A stretch of 64,000 nt of DNA from Pelobium manganitolerans (GTDB lineage Bacteria; Bacteroidota; Bacteroidia; Sphingobacteriales; Sphingobacteriaceae). The translations under genes and the position numbers were made by a program. Location of the stretch: assembly GCF_003609575.1 (NCBI RefSeq), contig NZ_MBTA01000026.1, positions 247,207-311,206 of the forward strand, in the 5' to 3' direction. Of this stretch, positions 45,901-53,885 are shown in pieces (position 1 is the first letter of the stretch; each line of letters starts with the position of its first letter). The notes under the pieces are model-generated. The model searched no databases, was not told the origin of the DNA, and was given only the letters and a program-made list of their open reading frames with translations.

Positions 45901-46366
45901 CATCCACGAGTTCGAGTTCGATTTCCTGCTTGATGAGTTTTTACCCGCGCAACTTTCGCAATTGAGTACAGATGCTGCGCAAATTGCCATTAGGCCTTGG
46001 ACAAGAGCAAAAGGTTTAATGAACGGTAAAATTGACTTGTTTTTTGAGCATGATGGCAAATATTATGTACTGGATTGGAAATCAAATTATTTGGGCGACC
46101 GGCTTGAAGATTACGATACGGAACAATTAAGCGAAGCAATGAACGAAAACAATTATCACCTGCAATACCTCATTTACAGCTTGGCGGTGCGTAAATACCT
46201 AGAAAGCCGCATTCCAAATTTCAACTTCGATAGGCAATTTGGTGGCGTAATTTATTTGTTTGTACGCGGAATGCGAAGCGCATCTAACACAGGTGTGTTT
46301 ACAGCAAAGCCGAGCTGGACGCTTATAAACAAACTAGATAAACTATTAAACAGCGTTGCGGTATAA
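42968..46366 (+). CDS. recB: RecBCD enzyme subunit RecB (helicase-nuclease)
   Basis: 1132 aa from the ATG at 42968, 1 bp after the recC stop; an ATG at 42953 would overlap recC by 14 bp. The UvrD-type helicase has Walker A IEASAGTGKTYSIAILVLRL, KAVFIDEFQDTDRLQYEIF, GDPKQSIYAWRKAD, and TIHKSKGLEYNIVFIPS. The C-terminal RecB-type nuclease has LMNGKIDLFFEHDGKYYVLD followed by WKSNYLG, giving the catalytic Asp, Asp and Lys. It is the slow 3'-5' motor and nuclease of RecBCD. Last gene of the operon. Confidence 0.93.
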   Translation: MNTKFKNFDASTVDLAGSNLIEASAGTGKTYSIAILVLRLLLEKQINIREILMVTFTKAAVAELEERIRLFVRTAQKAAQGESVKDGNITQIVENARNAGNPVNQLLEEAVAFLDETAVLTIHSFCQQTLNEFAFETQQLFNVELMQDEAQLIADECNKFWRKYVSTIPTPALGLFHKAKLSKSQIQSVVKSHSSGTKYYHYQPDKDYTTNADDYAQIADEAAKLHEAIVTFEQKIFDEVKLRRGEIEEACAGQKHLTNWFIPYQDEDTFLKALAFNRTKTTLNKMPCAAHFLELIDELELLKAEKEAFIRKHINILICNGINQISESVTFYKSRYSQVSFDDLIAKLHVALVQKDNDSLVARLQEKYKAVFIDEFQDTDRLQYEIFDKAFGKNTILFYIGDPKQSIYAWRKADVQTYFRAKNAVDNLYGMNQNYRSSARMIAAMNIFFKPKPDTDTFNFGDAPAEKRIDYIAVEAPENTQKGNLLANGEPIAPIQISVSKNKGIIQQSLVAQIAKILDNDTFQLETNGIKRKVLPKDIGILVRKNSEGIAIKNVLSAYGIQAVTINDGKVLQTQEAQYLLYLLQAIIDINRANINKALLSPFTAFKVEEILALNSDLIIELFKNYKSLWEKDGIYTALKTWIKDFAIEEKLLKNAELNGERTVTNLNQLIELLHKTQNRKNLNSLELISWLKRGIEGMETEGDEFEQRIESDEDAIKIVTIHKSKGLEYNIVFIPSLDFLREPPKDFNYNFRDESGNYISGAKHDLSADEQEETLKQVEQENRRLIYVAITRAVSQCYIYKSTASYYKGSSMEFFIKELDGIQTNLIQFVDEQQVPEGYRYRATALKPGEKPLRPIKFTLLDSNWHKLSYSALRADHPISTKNKSNTEKSEYDDFIFNQLRRGAKTGNMLHFIFENIHFNNPQKWADVIEEAIKRFVPQQQEYYAPMLNTLLENVLNAPILLGDRAFKLSDVNTFKCIHEFEFDFLLDEFLPAQLSQLSTDAAQIAIRPWTRAKGLMNGKIDLFFEHDGKYYVLDWKSNYLGDRLEDYDTEQLSEAMNENNYHLQYLIYSLAVRKYLESRIPNFNFDRQFGGVIYLFVRGMRSASNTGVFTAKPSWTLINKLDKLLNSVAV

Positions 46367-46465
46367 GCTGTAAGATGATGAACGTTTGATTCTAAGCTGA
46401 CAAGCGTCATTCTGTTTCCGGTGATTACAAAGCAATTTTGAGGGTAAACCAAATTATCAAGCAAA

Positions 46466-46921
46466 ATGGAAACGCTTCAGGCTAGAGAGTGCATTGCGCT
46501 GTTAAACGAAAACTACATCGGTCATTTGGCCTTTATTGCTGATGAAAAGCCCTATACCGTGCCTATCACCTATTATTTTGATCAAAAAGATTCAATCATC
46601 GCCTACGCGGGCGAAGGTTTTAAAATAGAAGCCATGCGTAAAAACAGCCGCGTTGCTTTACAGGTAGAGCAGATTGAAGATGTTAAAAACTGGAGATCAG
46701 TTATGGTGCAGGGACATTTTAAAGAAGCTTTTGGTAGCGAGGCCAAATTTTTATTGCAAGAATTTGCCAACGGTGTAAAAAACGTCATTTCGCAGCATCA
46801 CCACCAGCATGTGCGCTTCATCAGCGATTTCACTAGCGATGTTTATACCAGAGGCACTACCAGCGTTTACCGCATCAAAATAAAAGAGATGTTTGGTAAA
46901 AAGATGGTGCAAGTTGGTTAG
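46466..46921 (+). CDS. Pyridoxamine 5'-phosphate oxidase-like flavin-binding protein
   Basis: A 151-aa split-barrel protein of the PNPOx-like family: ECIALLNENYIGHLAFIADE at the N-terminus, PYTVPITYYF, SRVALQVEQIEDVKNWRSVM, then a C-terminal KIKEMFGKKM strand. Members bind FMN, F420, heme or none and are often stress-linked oxidoreductases. No substrate can be assigned. About 100 bp from recB on the same strand; probably its own unit. Confidence 0.8.
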   Translation: METLQARECIALLNENYIGHLAFIADEKPYTVPITYYFDQKDSIIAYAGEGFKIEAMRKNSRVALQVEQIEDVKNWRSVMVQGHFKEAFGSEAKFLLQEFANGVKNVISQHHHQHVRFISDFTSDVYTRGTTSVYRIKIKEMFGKKMVQVG

Positions 46922-46922
46922 T

Positions 46923-47120
46923 TTGGAGTCCATTTAGTGATTAGGAGTTCATTAGTTATTAAAGTTCATTTGTCATTAGTTCATTAATATGGATTGAGGT
47001 TTATTGTGCAGCTCATGGTTTGCGATTTTATAACGTACGATTAACAGAATCGTTTATCTTAGCGGTAAAAAGAATATCAATACCCGGTACTCAATACCCA
47101 ATACTCACTACTCACTACCC
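46923..47120. repeat. Degenerate heptad tracts between the PNPOx-like gene and scpB
   Basis: The left part (46923-46987) has TTCATTAG-like units. The right part (47079-47120) has CAATACC, CAATACT, CACTACT and CACTACC units. The right part is C-rich on the scpB coding strand, an exception to the usual polarity. Confidence 0.7.
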
Positions 47121-47128
47121 CTATTCCC

Positions 47129-47686
47129 ATGCTCGTCCAATACATCGAAGCTTTAATTTTTGCATCTGATGCCAGTCTAAGGTTTGAAGAGATTTTGATT
47201 TGTTTACACGGTGCTTTAGAACAAGATTTTACAGACGCGGAAGTGAAAGAGGCGATAGCGCAAATTAAACATCGTTATAACGAGCAAAATTCTGCGCTAG
47301 AACTGGTAGAAATTGCCGGCGGTTACCAGTTTTTAACGCGCAAAAGCATGCAAAGCGTTGTTAACCAATTGCACATCCAAAAATCAAAGAAGAAGCTCAG
47401 CCAGTCGGCATTAGAAACTTTAGCCATCATCGCCTACAGGCAACCCATAACCAAGCTAGAGATAGAGCAGATACGCGGTGTTAATTGCGATTATACTATG
47501 CAAAAGCTGTTAGAAAAAGATTTAATAAGCATTTCTGGCAAGGCGGATGGTCCCGGCAGACCCTTATTGTACAGATTAAGCCAATATTTTTTAGATTATT
47601 TTGGCATAGCTTCCATAGCCGATTTGCCTCAGCTAAAAGATGTTGAGGATAGCAACCAGATAGAGATTGGTAACAAGATTGACTAA
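47129..47686 (+). CDS. scpB: SMC-ScpAB complex subunit ScpB
   Basis: A 185-aa ScpB, the winged-helix partner of kleisin ScpA in the SMC condensin. MLVQYIEALIFASDASLRFE and the later SQSALETLAIIAYRQPITKL, EIEQIRGVNCDYTMQKLLE and ISGKADGPGRPLLY are the two winged-helix landmarks. scpA is not adjacent here. The start is chosen at the ATG at 47129, immediately after the heptad tract. Confidence 0.92.
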   Translation: MLVQYIEALIFASDASLRFEEILICLHGALEQDFTDAEVKEAIAQIKHRYNEQNSALELVEIAGGYQFLTRKSMQSVVNQLHIQKSKKKLSQSALETLAIIAYRQPITKLEIEQIRGVNCDYTMQKLLEKDLISISGKADGPGRPLLYRLSQYFLDYFGIASIADLPQLKDVEDSNQIEIGNKID

Positions 47687-47701
47687 TTTTAAATCAATTT
47701 T

Positions 47702-47729
47702 TTGAAATTCATTTTTCCTTATATTTTTG
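47702..47729 (+). promoter_or_regulatory. Bacteroidota-type promoter before the small acidic gene
   Basis: TTG at 47702-47704, a 17-bp spacer, and TATTTTTG at 47722-47729 match TTG-N17-23-TAnnTTTG. The start of transcription would fall about 70 bp before the ATG at 47806. Confidence 0.55.
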
Positions 47730-47805
47730 CCGTTCACAAACACACAATTTATTTTTATAAGACTTTTTAAAATACTACATTAGTAAGTAAAGAAAGGAAA
47801 TCAAG

Positions 47806-47994
47806 ATGGCTAAGCAGATTAAACCCACCACCAACTCTACCGGGAAAACAAGTGCTGGTAAAAGCACAAAACCTGAGGCTGATCCGAAATCAAAAAGCAA
47901 ATTTAACGATGAGGATGACGACGATTTTGATATGCCGATTGATGACCTAGACGGTTTTGATGACCTTAGCTATGACGAGGACGACGACTACTAA
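47806..47994 (+). CDS. Small protein with basic head and acidic tail
   Basis: 62 aa: a Lys/Thr/Ser-rich first half (MAKQIKPTTNSTGKTSAGKS) and a strongly acidic second half (NDEDDDDFDMPIDDLDGFDD). It is likely disordered. A good promoter lies upstream and a strong terminator downstream, which shows it is an expressed single gene. I recall similar acidic small proteins across Sphingobacteriales but no function. Confidence 0.75.
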   Translation: MAKQIKPTTNSTGKTSAGKSTKPEADPKSKSKFNDEDDDDFDMPIDDLDGFDDLSYDEDDDY

Positions 47995-48021
47995 AGTCGC
48001 GGCCTACACAAATATTAACTA

Positions 48022-48049
48022 AAAGCATCCAAGAAAGGATGCTTTTTTT
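48022..48049 (+). terminator. Terminator of the small acidic gene
   Basis: AAAGCATCC (48022-48030) pairs with GGATGCTTT (48037-48045) across a 6-nt loop and runs into a T7 tail. It lies about 28 bp past the stop. Confidence 0.85.
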
Positions 48050-48069
48050 ATTAAGACTTAAGCGCTACT

Positions 48070-49188
48070 ATGACAATTTTAGAGGTTAACTCTGCAAAAA
48101 CCAGGAAAGAGTTTTTAGATGTTGCACGCGTCATTTATAAAGACGACCCAGTTTGGGTTTGTCCTTTAGACCAAGACATCGAAACTATTTTTGACCCCAA
48201 AAAGAACAGTTTTTTTACGCATGGAAAAGCGAAACGCTGGATTTTAAAGGACGGGCAAAACCGATTAATTGGACGCATAGCCGCATTTATTAACGACAAA
48301 AAAGCCTACACGTTTGAAAAACCGACCGGTGGAATCGGTTTTGTGGAAAGTTTTGATAATGCAGCAGCTTTTAATCTGTTGTTTGATACGGCCAAAGAAT
48401 GGCTAAAGCAACAAGGTATGGAGGCAATGACGGGCCCCATCAACTTTGGCGAAAATGATATGTTTTGGGGTTTATTGGTAGATGGGTTTACGCATCCGTC
48501 TTACGGAATGAATTATAACAAACCCTATTACCTGCAACACTTTAAAAATTACGGTTTCCGGGTTGATTATGAACAGCTCACCAACCACCTGGACCTGCAT
48601 AAAGAATTTCCGGAACGCTTTACCAAGATAGCCGAATGGGTAGCCAAAAAACCGGGCTATGTTTTTAAATACTTGGACCCAAAGAATTTTGACCAGTTTG
48701 CCGAGGATTTTGTGGAGATATATAATGATGGCTGGAAGAACTTTACTAATTTTTCGCCCATCAAAATAGAAAGCGTAAAGCAAAGCTTTGAAAAAATGAA
48801 GGCTATCATGGATCCAAAGTTAATTTGGTTTGCCTACATCAACGGCGAACCTGCTTCTTTTATCGTAATGTTGCCCGATGCCAATCTGATGATTAAGCCC
48901 TTAAACGGCAAGCTAGATTTAATTGGCAAGCTGAAGTTTTTGTATAAAAAGCTAAGGGGCGTAAACCGGATGCGCGCTGTGGTAATGGGTACCAAAGAAA
49001 AATTCCAGAAACATGGTTTAGAGTCGGCGATGTTTATTAAACTGAAAGAATATGTTTTGCCCAAAAACCAGTACGACGAGCTTGAGCTTTCGTGGGTGGG
49101 TGATTTTAATGATAAAATGCTGGCTATACACAGCGCCACCGGTTCTGAATTTGGGAAAAAACACGCTACTTTAATCTGCGATTTTTAA
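48070..49188 (+). CDS. GNAT-like acyltransferase
   Basis: A 372-aa protein conserved in Bacteroidota with a GNAT-type N-acetyltransferase fold. FLDVARVIYKDDPVWVCPLD opens the protein, then KAKRWILKDGQNRLIGRIAA, and GPINFGENDMFWGLLVDGFT followed by PYYLQHFKNYGFRVDYEQL near the middle. The late ESAMFIKLKEYVLPKNQYDE resembles the acyl-CoA-binding half. The substrate is unknown. It ends at a strong hairpin shared with the convergent DUF5606 gene. Confidence 0.7.
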   Translation: MTILEVNSAKTRKEFLDVARVIYKDDPVWVCPLDQDIETIFDPKKNSFFTHGKAKRWILKDGQNRLIGRIAAFINDKKAYTFEKPTGGIGFVESFDNAAAFNLLFDTAKEWLKQQGMEAMTGPINFGENDMFWGLLVDGFTHPSYGMNYNKPYYLQHFKNYGFRVDYEQLTNHLDLHKEFPERFTKIAEWVAKKPGYVFKYLDPKNFDQFAEDFVEIYNDGWKNFTNFSPIKIESVKQSFEKMKAIMDPKLIWFAYINGEPASFIVMLPDANLMIKPLNGKLDLIGKLKFLYKKLRGVNRMRAVVMGTKEKFQKHGLESAMFIKLKEYVLPKNQYDELELSWVGDFNDKMLAIHSATGSEFGKKHATLICDF

Positions 49189-49208
49189 AAGGCTAGCATC
49201 GTTAAACA

Positions 49209-49240
49209 AGAAAGGGCTTTGCGGTTGCAAAGCCCTTTCT
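49209..49240. terminator. Bidirectional hairpin between convergent genes
   Basis: A perfect 14-bp stem, AGAAAGGGCTTTGC (49209-49222) with GCAAAGCCCTTTCT (49227-49240), and a GGTT loop. It lies between the ends of the acyltransferase (+) and the DUF5606 gene (-). Confidence 0.8.
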
Positions 49241-49259
49241 GTTGATAGATAAAAACAGT

Positions 49260-49808
49260 TTACGGTGTTTTGCTTCCGCCTGTTTTTTTAACCGCGGCAG
49301 ATTTAGTACTGGCTGCTTTATCATTCTTTGGTTTTGCTGTTTTAGCAGGGCTTTTAGCTGCTTTTGGCGCTTCTTTTTTGGTTTCAGCACTTTTTTCTTC
49401 GCCAGCCTCTTCTTCTGCCTTAGGCTCTTCTTCGTTAAATAATGGTAAATCTTTTAAAATGTGGTACCAGCCTACAATCTTTTTAATATCAGAGCCGTAA
49501 ACTTTTTCCTCATCGTGACTAGGCGCAACCTCATAAAAGAAAGCACGTAAATCTTTTGCGTCCGCTTTTGCTTCTGGCACATTTCCTTGCGCTTTCATTT
49601 TGGCTAAAATATCCTTCAACTTCAAATCTTCATCATCGCCGTACACCGTAATATCTGCCAAAGAAGCCAATCTAGCAGTAGAAATATTCACGATAGATTT
49701 AGTTTTCTTTTCGTCTAAACTTTCCAGAATGTATCCAGATTTGTTTTGACCTACCAATTTATGTAATCCCGGTTTACCGGAAACCGAAACAACGCCTGTT
49801 AAATTCAT
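49260..49808 (-). CDS. DUF5606-domain protein with Lys/Ala-rich tail
   Basis: 182 aa. Residues 1-125 match the DUF5606 pattern: MNLTGVVSVSGKPGLHKLVG, GYILESLDEKKTKSIVN, and AFFYEVAPSHDEEKVYGSDI followed by KKIVGWYHIL. Residues about 130-182 are low-complexity Ala, Lys, Glu and Pro. The function is unknown. It starts 9 bp after the cyclophilin stop, so the two form an operon. Confidence 0.82.
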   Translation of the reverse strand: MNLTGVVSVSGKPGLHKLVGQNKSGYILESLDEKKTKSIVNISTARLASLADITVYGDDEDLKLKDILAKMKAQGNVPEAKADAKDLRAFFYEVAPSHDEEKVYGSDIKKIVGWYHILKDLPLFNEEEPKAEEEAGEEKSAETKKEAPKAAKSPAKTAKPKNDKAASTKSAAVKKTGGSKTP

Positions 49809-49817
49809 ATTTTTTTA

Positions 49818-50279
49818 TTAAGCTTCAATAATATCTACACTAATAATTTTGTCGCCCTGCTTTATTGCATCCACAACATCAACGTTTTCAACCACTTTAC
49901 CAAAGCAAGTATGGTTTCTGTCTAAATGAGCGGTATTTGCACGGCTGTGGCAAATAAAAAACTGAGAACCGCCGGTATTTCTGCCTGCATGTGCCATAGA
50001 TAAAACGCCACGGTCGTGATATTGGTTTTCACCGGTTAGCTCGCAATCAATTTGATAACCGGGACCGCCAGAGCCTGCTTTGTAAGCAGTAGATTCATCT
50101 TTAGAAAAAGGGCAACCGCCTTGGATCACGAAATCCGGAATTACACGGTGAAAAGACAATCCGTTATAAAAACCTTCTTTAGCTAATTTCTTGAAATTTT
50201 CAACGGTTTTCGGAGCGTCATTATCGTAAAATTCAACCGTCATGTCGCCTTTCGCTGTCCTAATTATTGCTTTGCTCAT
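49818..50279 (-). CDS. Peptidyl-prolyl cis-trans isomerase (cyclophilin type)
   Basis: A 153-aa cytoplasmic cyclophilin that catalyses proline isomerisation during folding. [18 protein letters not shown] carries the catalytic Arg of the FHRVI motif; GGSQFFICH and [17 protein letters not shown] complete the active site. The length is that of a single-domain cyclophilin with no signal peptide. Upstream of the DUF5606 gene in one operon. Confidence 0.92.
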   Translation of the reverse strand: MSKAIIRTAKGDMTVEFYDNDAPKTVENFKKLAKEGFYNGLSFHRVIPDFVIQGGCPFSKDESTAYKAGSGGPGYQIDCELTGENQYHDRGVLSMAHAGRNTGGSQFFICHSRANTAHLDRNHTCFGKVVENVDVVDAIKQGDKIISVDIIEA

Positions 50280-50300
50280 AATTTGTGTTTAATTAGCTGG

Positions 50301-50308
50301 CAAAATTA
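50301..50308 (-). promoter_or_regulatory. Candidate -7 box of the cyclophilin operon
   Basis: On the minus strand TAATTTTG matches TAnnTTTG, about 22 bp before the cyclophilin ATG. No good -33 element is seen. Confidence 0.35.
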
Positions 50309-50362
50309 ATAAAATTTTCTGCCCAGCTAAACGTTTTGGTGTTTGTTACGTAATTTTAATCG

Positions 50363-51619
50363 ATGAAGTCCTTTTACCTTTTTTTGCTGATTGCCTGCCT
50401 TAGTTTCCGTGCGCTAGCCTCATCCATCCTTGTCCCCATGGACGAAGATCAAAAAAATCATTTAAAAGCCTACGGCTTGGCCTACTACACGTTAAAGAAT
50501 GGTTTAACGGTAGATTGGCTCTTGAATTACAGAGGAGGAAGTTTTTTAATTGCGTATAACCAAAAAATAGAATCGGAACTAAAAGTGCGCGGTATCAGTT
50601 ACGATGTGATGGCTGATGCTAAAGTGAATGCAATTTTGACGCAGATTAGCCGAGCCGAGGTAAACATGGATATTGTGAAGTTAGAGAAAGCGCCTAAAAT
50701 TGCGGTTTACTCGCCTAAAAGCAAACTTCCGTGGGATGATGCCGTGACTTTGGTGCTTACCTATGCCGAAATTCCTTACGATGTGGTTTACGATGAGGAA
50801 GTAATTCATGGAAAACTGCCAGAGTACGATTGGCTGCACCTGCACCACGAAGACTTTACCGGCCAGTACGGTAGGTTTTGGGCCAATTACCGCAGCACCG
50901 CCTGGTACATAGAAGACGTTAAAAACCAAGAGACCATGGCTAAAAAACTGGGTTTTAACAAAGTATCCTTAATGAAATTAGCCGTAGCCCAAAAGATAAG
51001 GGATTTTTGCGCTGGGGGCGGCTTTTTGTTCGCTATGTGTTCTGGAACAGATAGTTTCGATATTGCTTTAGCAGCGGAAGGCGTAGATATTTGCGAGCGC
51101 ATGTTTGACGGCGACCCGGCAGATCCACAAGCGCAATCCAAGCTCAATTTTTCAAAGGCCTTTGCGTTCCACAACTTTACTTTGGATTTAAATCCGCTCA
51201 ATTACGAGTTTTCGGATATTGATGTTACGCAAGGGCGCTTGGTGGACCGTACAAATGATTATTTCACTTTGTTTGATTTCTCGGCCAAATGGGATGTGGT
51301 GCCCACCATGCTTACGCAAAATCATGAGCGGGTGATTAAAGGTTTTATGGGACAAACTACCGCATTTAAGTCCAGCCTGATTAAACCTGATGTTTTAGTG
51401 ATGGGCGAATTAAAATCTGCCGGTGAGGCCCGTTACATCCACGGCGAATACGGCAAAGGGCAATGGACTTTTTATGGTGGCCATGATCCGGAAGACTATC
51501 AGCATTTGGTAGGCGACCCTCCTACCGATTTAAATTTATACCCAAATTCACCGGGCTACCGCTTAATTTTGAACAATATTTTGTTTCCGGCCGCCAAAAA
51601 GAAAAAGCAGAAAACGTAG
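50363..51619 (+). CDS. Secreted protein of the family commonly labelled asparagine synthetase B (label doubtful)
   Basis: 418 aa with a signal peptide (MKSFYLFLLIACLSFRALA). The mature part has a Rossmann-like stretch with KIAVYSPKSKLPWDDAVTLV, VVYDEEVIHGKLPEYDWLHL followed by HHEDF, and CAGGGFLFAMCSGTDSFDIA. These resemble a class I glutamine-amidotransferase-like fold with Cys in GGFLFAMCSGT. Relatives in Bacteroidota carry the name asparagine synthetase B, but neither the N-terminal glutaminase Cys nor an ASNS domain is present. The export signal also argues against that role. The true function is unknown. Confidence 0.7.
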   Translation: MKSFYLFLLIACLSFRALASSILVPMDEDQKNHLKAYGLAYYTLKNGLTVDWLLNYRGGSFLIAYNQKIESELKVRGISYDVMADAKVNAILTQISRAEVNMDIVKLEKAPKIAVYSPKSKLPWDDAVTLVLTYAEIPYDVVYDEEVIHGKLPEYDWLHLHHEDFTGQYGRFWANYRSTAWYIEDVKNQETMAKKLGFNKVSLMKLAVAQKIRDFCAGGGFLFAMCSGTDSFDIALAAEGVDICERMFDGDPADPQAQSKLNFSKAFAFHNFTLDLNPLNYEFSDIDVTQGRLVDRTNDYFTLFDFSAKWDVVPTMLTQNHERVIKGFMGQTTAFKSSLIKPDVLVMGELKSAGEARYIHGEYGKGQWTFYGGHDPEDYQHLVGDPPTDLNLYPNSPGYRLILNNILFPAAKKKKQKT

Positions 51620-51620
51620 A

Positions 51621-51730
51621 TAGAAGGTGTGGAAGGTAGAGGGTTTGAGGTGGAAGGTTTAAGACTTAGGGTTTGAGGTGGAAGGTTTAAGGCGGAAGGT
51701 TTGAGGCTTAAGGGTGTCAGATTTAAGGGA
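51621..51730 (+). repeat. Heptad tract GGTTTGA/GGTGGAA, 3' of the gene at 50363
   Basis: About ten 7-mers (GGTTTGA, GGTGGAA, GGTTTAA, GGCGGAA, GGCTTAA) follow the stop codon directly. A second, similar stretch is at 51850-51910. Confidence 0.88.
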
Positions 51731-51741
51731 AACCAAAAGAC

Positions 51742-51990
51742 ATTCCGGTTCGGCTAAAGCCGATAAATGAAATTCGCTAAAATCATCGGGCTAAAGCCCG
51801 ACGCTATTGAACACAAAAACGAGGGCTTGGCAGATAAACGGCGGGAGAATTAGAAGGTGGAGGAAGGTTTAAGGCGGAAGCTTAGGGTTTAAGGTATTGG
51901 GTTTAAGGCACCCTAAAAACGTTCCAGTTCGGCTAAAGCCAACAGATGAAATCTTCTAAAATCATCGGGCTAAAGCCCGACGCTATTGAA
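51742..51990. repeat. Two 70-bp REP-like units (GGGCTAAAGCCC type)
   Basis: Copies at 51742-51811 and 51921-51990 share TTCGGCTAAAGCC, ATCATCGGGCTAAAGCCCGA and CGCTATTGAA in the same order. The stem GGGCTAAAGCCC and tail GCTATTGA recur at 33403 and, with another stem, near 14580. No gene is seen between 51620 and 52091. Confidence 0.8.
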
Positions 51991-52048
51991 ACCGGATGAG
52001 GTTTAAAAGCTTGAAGCCATATTTTCCCACACAAAATCAGGCAATCTT

Positions 52049-52104
52049 GCTACTCAATACTCACTACTCAATACCCGCTACTCAATACCCACTACCCACT
52101 ACTC
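52049..52104 (-). repeat. Heptad tract CTCAATA/CTCACTA, overlapping the MBL gene 3' end
   Basis: TACTCAATACTCACTACTC-type 7-mers run over the stop codon of the metallo-hydrolase gene (52092-52094) and encode its last five residues, VVSSG. Confidence 0.88.
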
Positions 52105-52856
52105 ACCACCAAACCATCATAAGCCAAATTAATACCTGCGGGCAATTCTTTAGAAACATCCTCATGCCGTCCTAAACGGTGGCTAATATGGGTAAAATAA
52201 GTTTGTGAGGCGCCTACTTTTTGAGCAAAGGCAATGGCTTCATCAAAGGTAAAATGCGAGATGTGCGCTTCTTTTTGCAACGCGTTGATAACTAAAATCT
52301 TTGTGCCTTTAATTTTCTCAAACTCTGCGTCGCTTACTGTTTTCGCGTCGGTGATATAGGTAAAATCTTTTACGCGGAAACCCAGTACAGGCAGTTTATA
52401 GTGCATCACTTCTATGGGTGTAAAGTGCAAATCGCCTATCTCAAAATCTTTATTGCCGATGTGGTGAATGTTTATTTGCGGAATCCCCGGATATTTAAAC
52501 TCCGAAAAGATATAATAAAACTCCCTTTTCAAAGATTCTTCCACTTCTGGCGTAGCGTAAATATCCATGGCTGCTTTCTGTTTAAAATTAAAAGCACGGA
52601 TATCATCCAAACCGGCAACATGATCTTTGTGCGCGTGGGTAAAAACAACTGCATCTAAATGCTGTACGTTGTAACGCAACATCTGCTGCCGAAAATCGGG
52701 GCCGGTATCAATAATTACATTTTTTTCATCAGAGCTGATGAGGATACTGCTTCGCAACCGTTTGTCTCTCGGGTTTGCAGATTGGCATACTTCGCATCCG
52801 CAAGCGATAACAGGTACACCCTGTGAAGTTCCGGTTCCTAAAAATGTAATCTTCAT
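52092..52856 (-). CDS. MBL-fold metallo-hydrolase (PhnP-like)
   Basis: A 254-aa metallo-beta-lactamase-fold hydrolase. MKITFLGTGTSQGVPVIACG is the PhnP-type start with the zinc-linked Cys pair in GCEVC. The metal site is FTHAHKDHVAGLDD; YITDAKTVSD and a late YFTHISHRLG supply the remaining ligands. PhnP cleaves cyclic phosphodiesters, but this lineage is broadly distributed and its substrate here is unknown. The C-terminal VVSSG and the stop codon derive from a heptad tract. Confidence 0.87.
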   Translation of the reverse strand: MKITFLGTGTSQGVPVIACGCEVCQSANPRDKRLRSSILISSDEKNVIIDTGPDFRQQMLRYNVQHLDAVVFTHAHKDHVAGLDDIRAFNFKQKAAMDIYATPEVEESLKREFYYIFSEFKYPGIPQINIHHIGNKDFEIGDLHFTPIEVMHYKLPVLGFRVKDFTYITDAKTVSDAEFEKIKGTKILVINALQKEAHISHFTFDEAIAFAQKVGASQTYFTHISHRLGRHEDVSKELPAGINLAYDGLVVSSG

Positions 52857-52937
52857 CTATTTTTTGCTTTTTAAGGGAAAGCTTTCCCAAACCGCTACAA
52901 CATCAATCCCAGCTATGTTTACGAATTACGCAAATAG

Positions 52938-53213
52938 TCAAATAGCCAGTTTAGTTTGTTTAATAGCGTAATAAAAGGCTTTTTGCTTTTCGGAGAGTTT
53001 ACTGTCATTGGCATCGATGTTTTTAAGCAATTCGATAAGTGAAATGATTTTGCTCTCCAAATTAGAAAACTTGTTCACCATCACCAATTTGCTGTTCTCA
53101 ATCAGGCAGGACCCTGTTTTGAAGTTCCCCTTCTCGTACCGCACCTTATACCCTAGCTCTTTCAGTAAAAGCTCCACTTTTTCTAAGGTATGGTTGGTGA
53201 AAGTAATGTTCAT
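52938..53213 (-). CDS. Small conserved hypothetical protein
   Basis: A 91-aa protein: MNITFTNHTLEKVELLLKEL, a short beta segment YKVRYEKGNFKTGSCLIENS, KLVMVNKFSNLESKIISLIE, and a helical tail. I know it as a Bacteroidota-specific small protein without a named domain. It starts 4 bp after the LolA-like gene stop, so the two are probably co-transcribed. Confidence 0.7.
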   Translation of the reverse strand: MNITFTNHTLEKVELLLKELGYKVRYEKGNFKTGSCLIENSKLVMVNKFSNLESKIISLIELLKNIDANDSKLSEKQKAFYYAIKQTKLAI

Positions 53214-53217
53214 TTTG

Positions 53218-53868
53218 TTAACGTAAATCTACCACGTCCACACCCGGATGGGCTTTTGCATCAAAAGTAAAAAAGGCATCACTAACTTTCACGTTTGGGG
53301 TAAAAGTTTTGATCTGATAGGTATAAACGTTCCCGTTTTTATCATACACCACAATGTTTGACAGTTGCTTATTTACTTTATCTATACGCAATTTCACCTT
53401 AGAAAAAGACCGGTTTTGCAAAGGCGCCAATTCTACATTCTGATATCTACGCCCACCAATGGTAGTTTCGCCCAGGTACACATACTTAAAACCTTTCTCG
53501 TACATGGTAAAAATCTTTGCCGGGTTTAAGCTGTTCGGACTGTTATCAATCTCACTAACCTGAACTTCTTTATCCTGTTTTAAATAAGTCCATTGCACCT
53601 TTCCGTCTGATATCAGCTCTTGGCCGCCGATGATCACTTTATATTTATTCGATTTTGATTTGGCGTAAAGCACACCAGATTGGCTTTGGCTGATATTGGC
53701 CTGCGGACTTTTGATGCTGTATACAAAATCTACCTTCACCACATCGTATGAGCGGTATTTTTTGCTCACACCTGCCAAAATTGCTTTTGCTTCTGGGTCC
53801 GATTGCGCCACAGCACTCAACGATACAAATAAAAACGCTACAAATAAACTAATACTGCTTTTCTTCAT
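53218..53868 (-). CDS. LolA-like outer-membrane lipoprotein carrier
   Basis: A 216-aa protein with a signal peptide ending SAVAQ (about residue 21). The domain has KAILAGVSKKYRSYDVVKVD, YSIKSPQANISQSQSGVLYA, VIIGGQELISDGKVQWTYLK and NVELAPLQNRSFSKVKLRID, matching the LolA/DUF4292-like carrier fold. It should carry lipoproteins across the periplasm. It follows ftsK by 17 bp on the same strand, a gene order I know from other Bacteroidota. Confidence 0.83.
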   Translation of the reverse strand: MKKSSISLFVAFLFVSLSAVAQSDPEAKAILAGVSKKYRSYDVVKVDFVYSIKSPQANISQSQSGVLYAKSKSNKYKVIIGGQELISDGKVQWTYLKQDKEVQVSEIDNSPNSLNPAKIFTMYEKGFKYVYLGETTIGGRRYQNVELAPLQNRSFSKVKLRIDKVNKQLSNIVVYDKNGNVYTYQIKTFTPNVKVSDAFFTFDAKAHPGVDVVDLR

Positions 53869-53885
53869 TGCTAATGCTCAATTCT

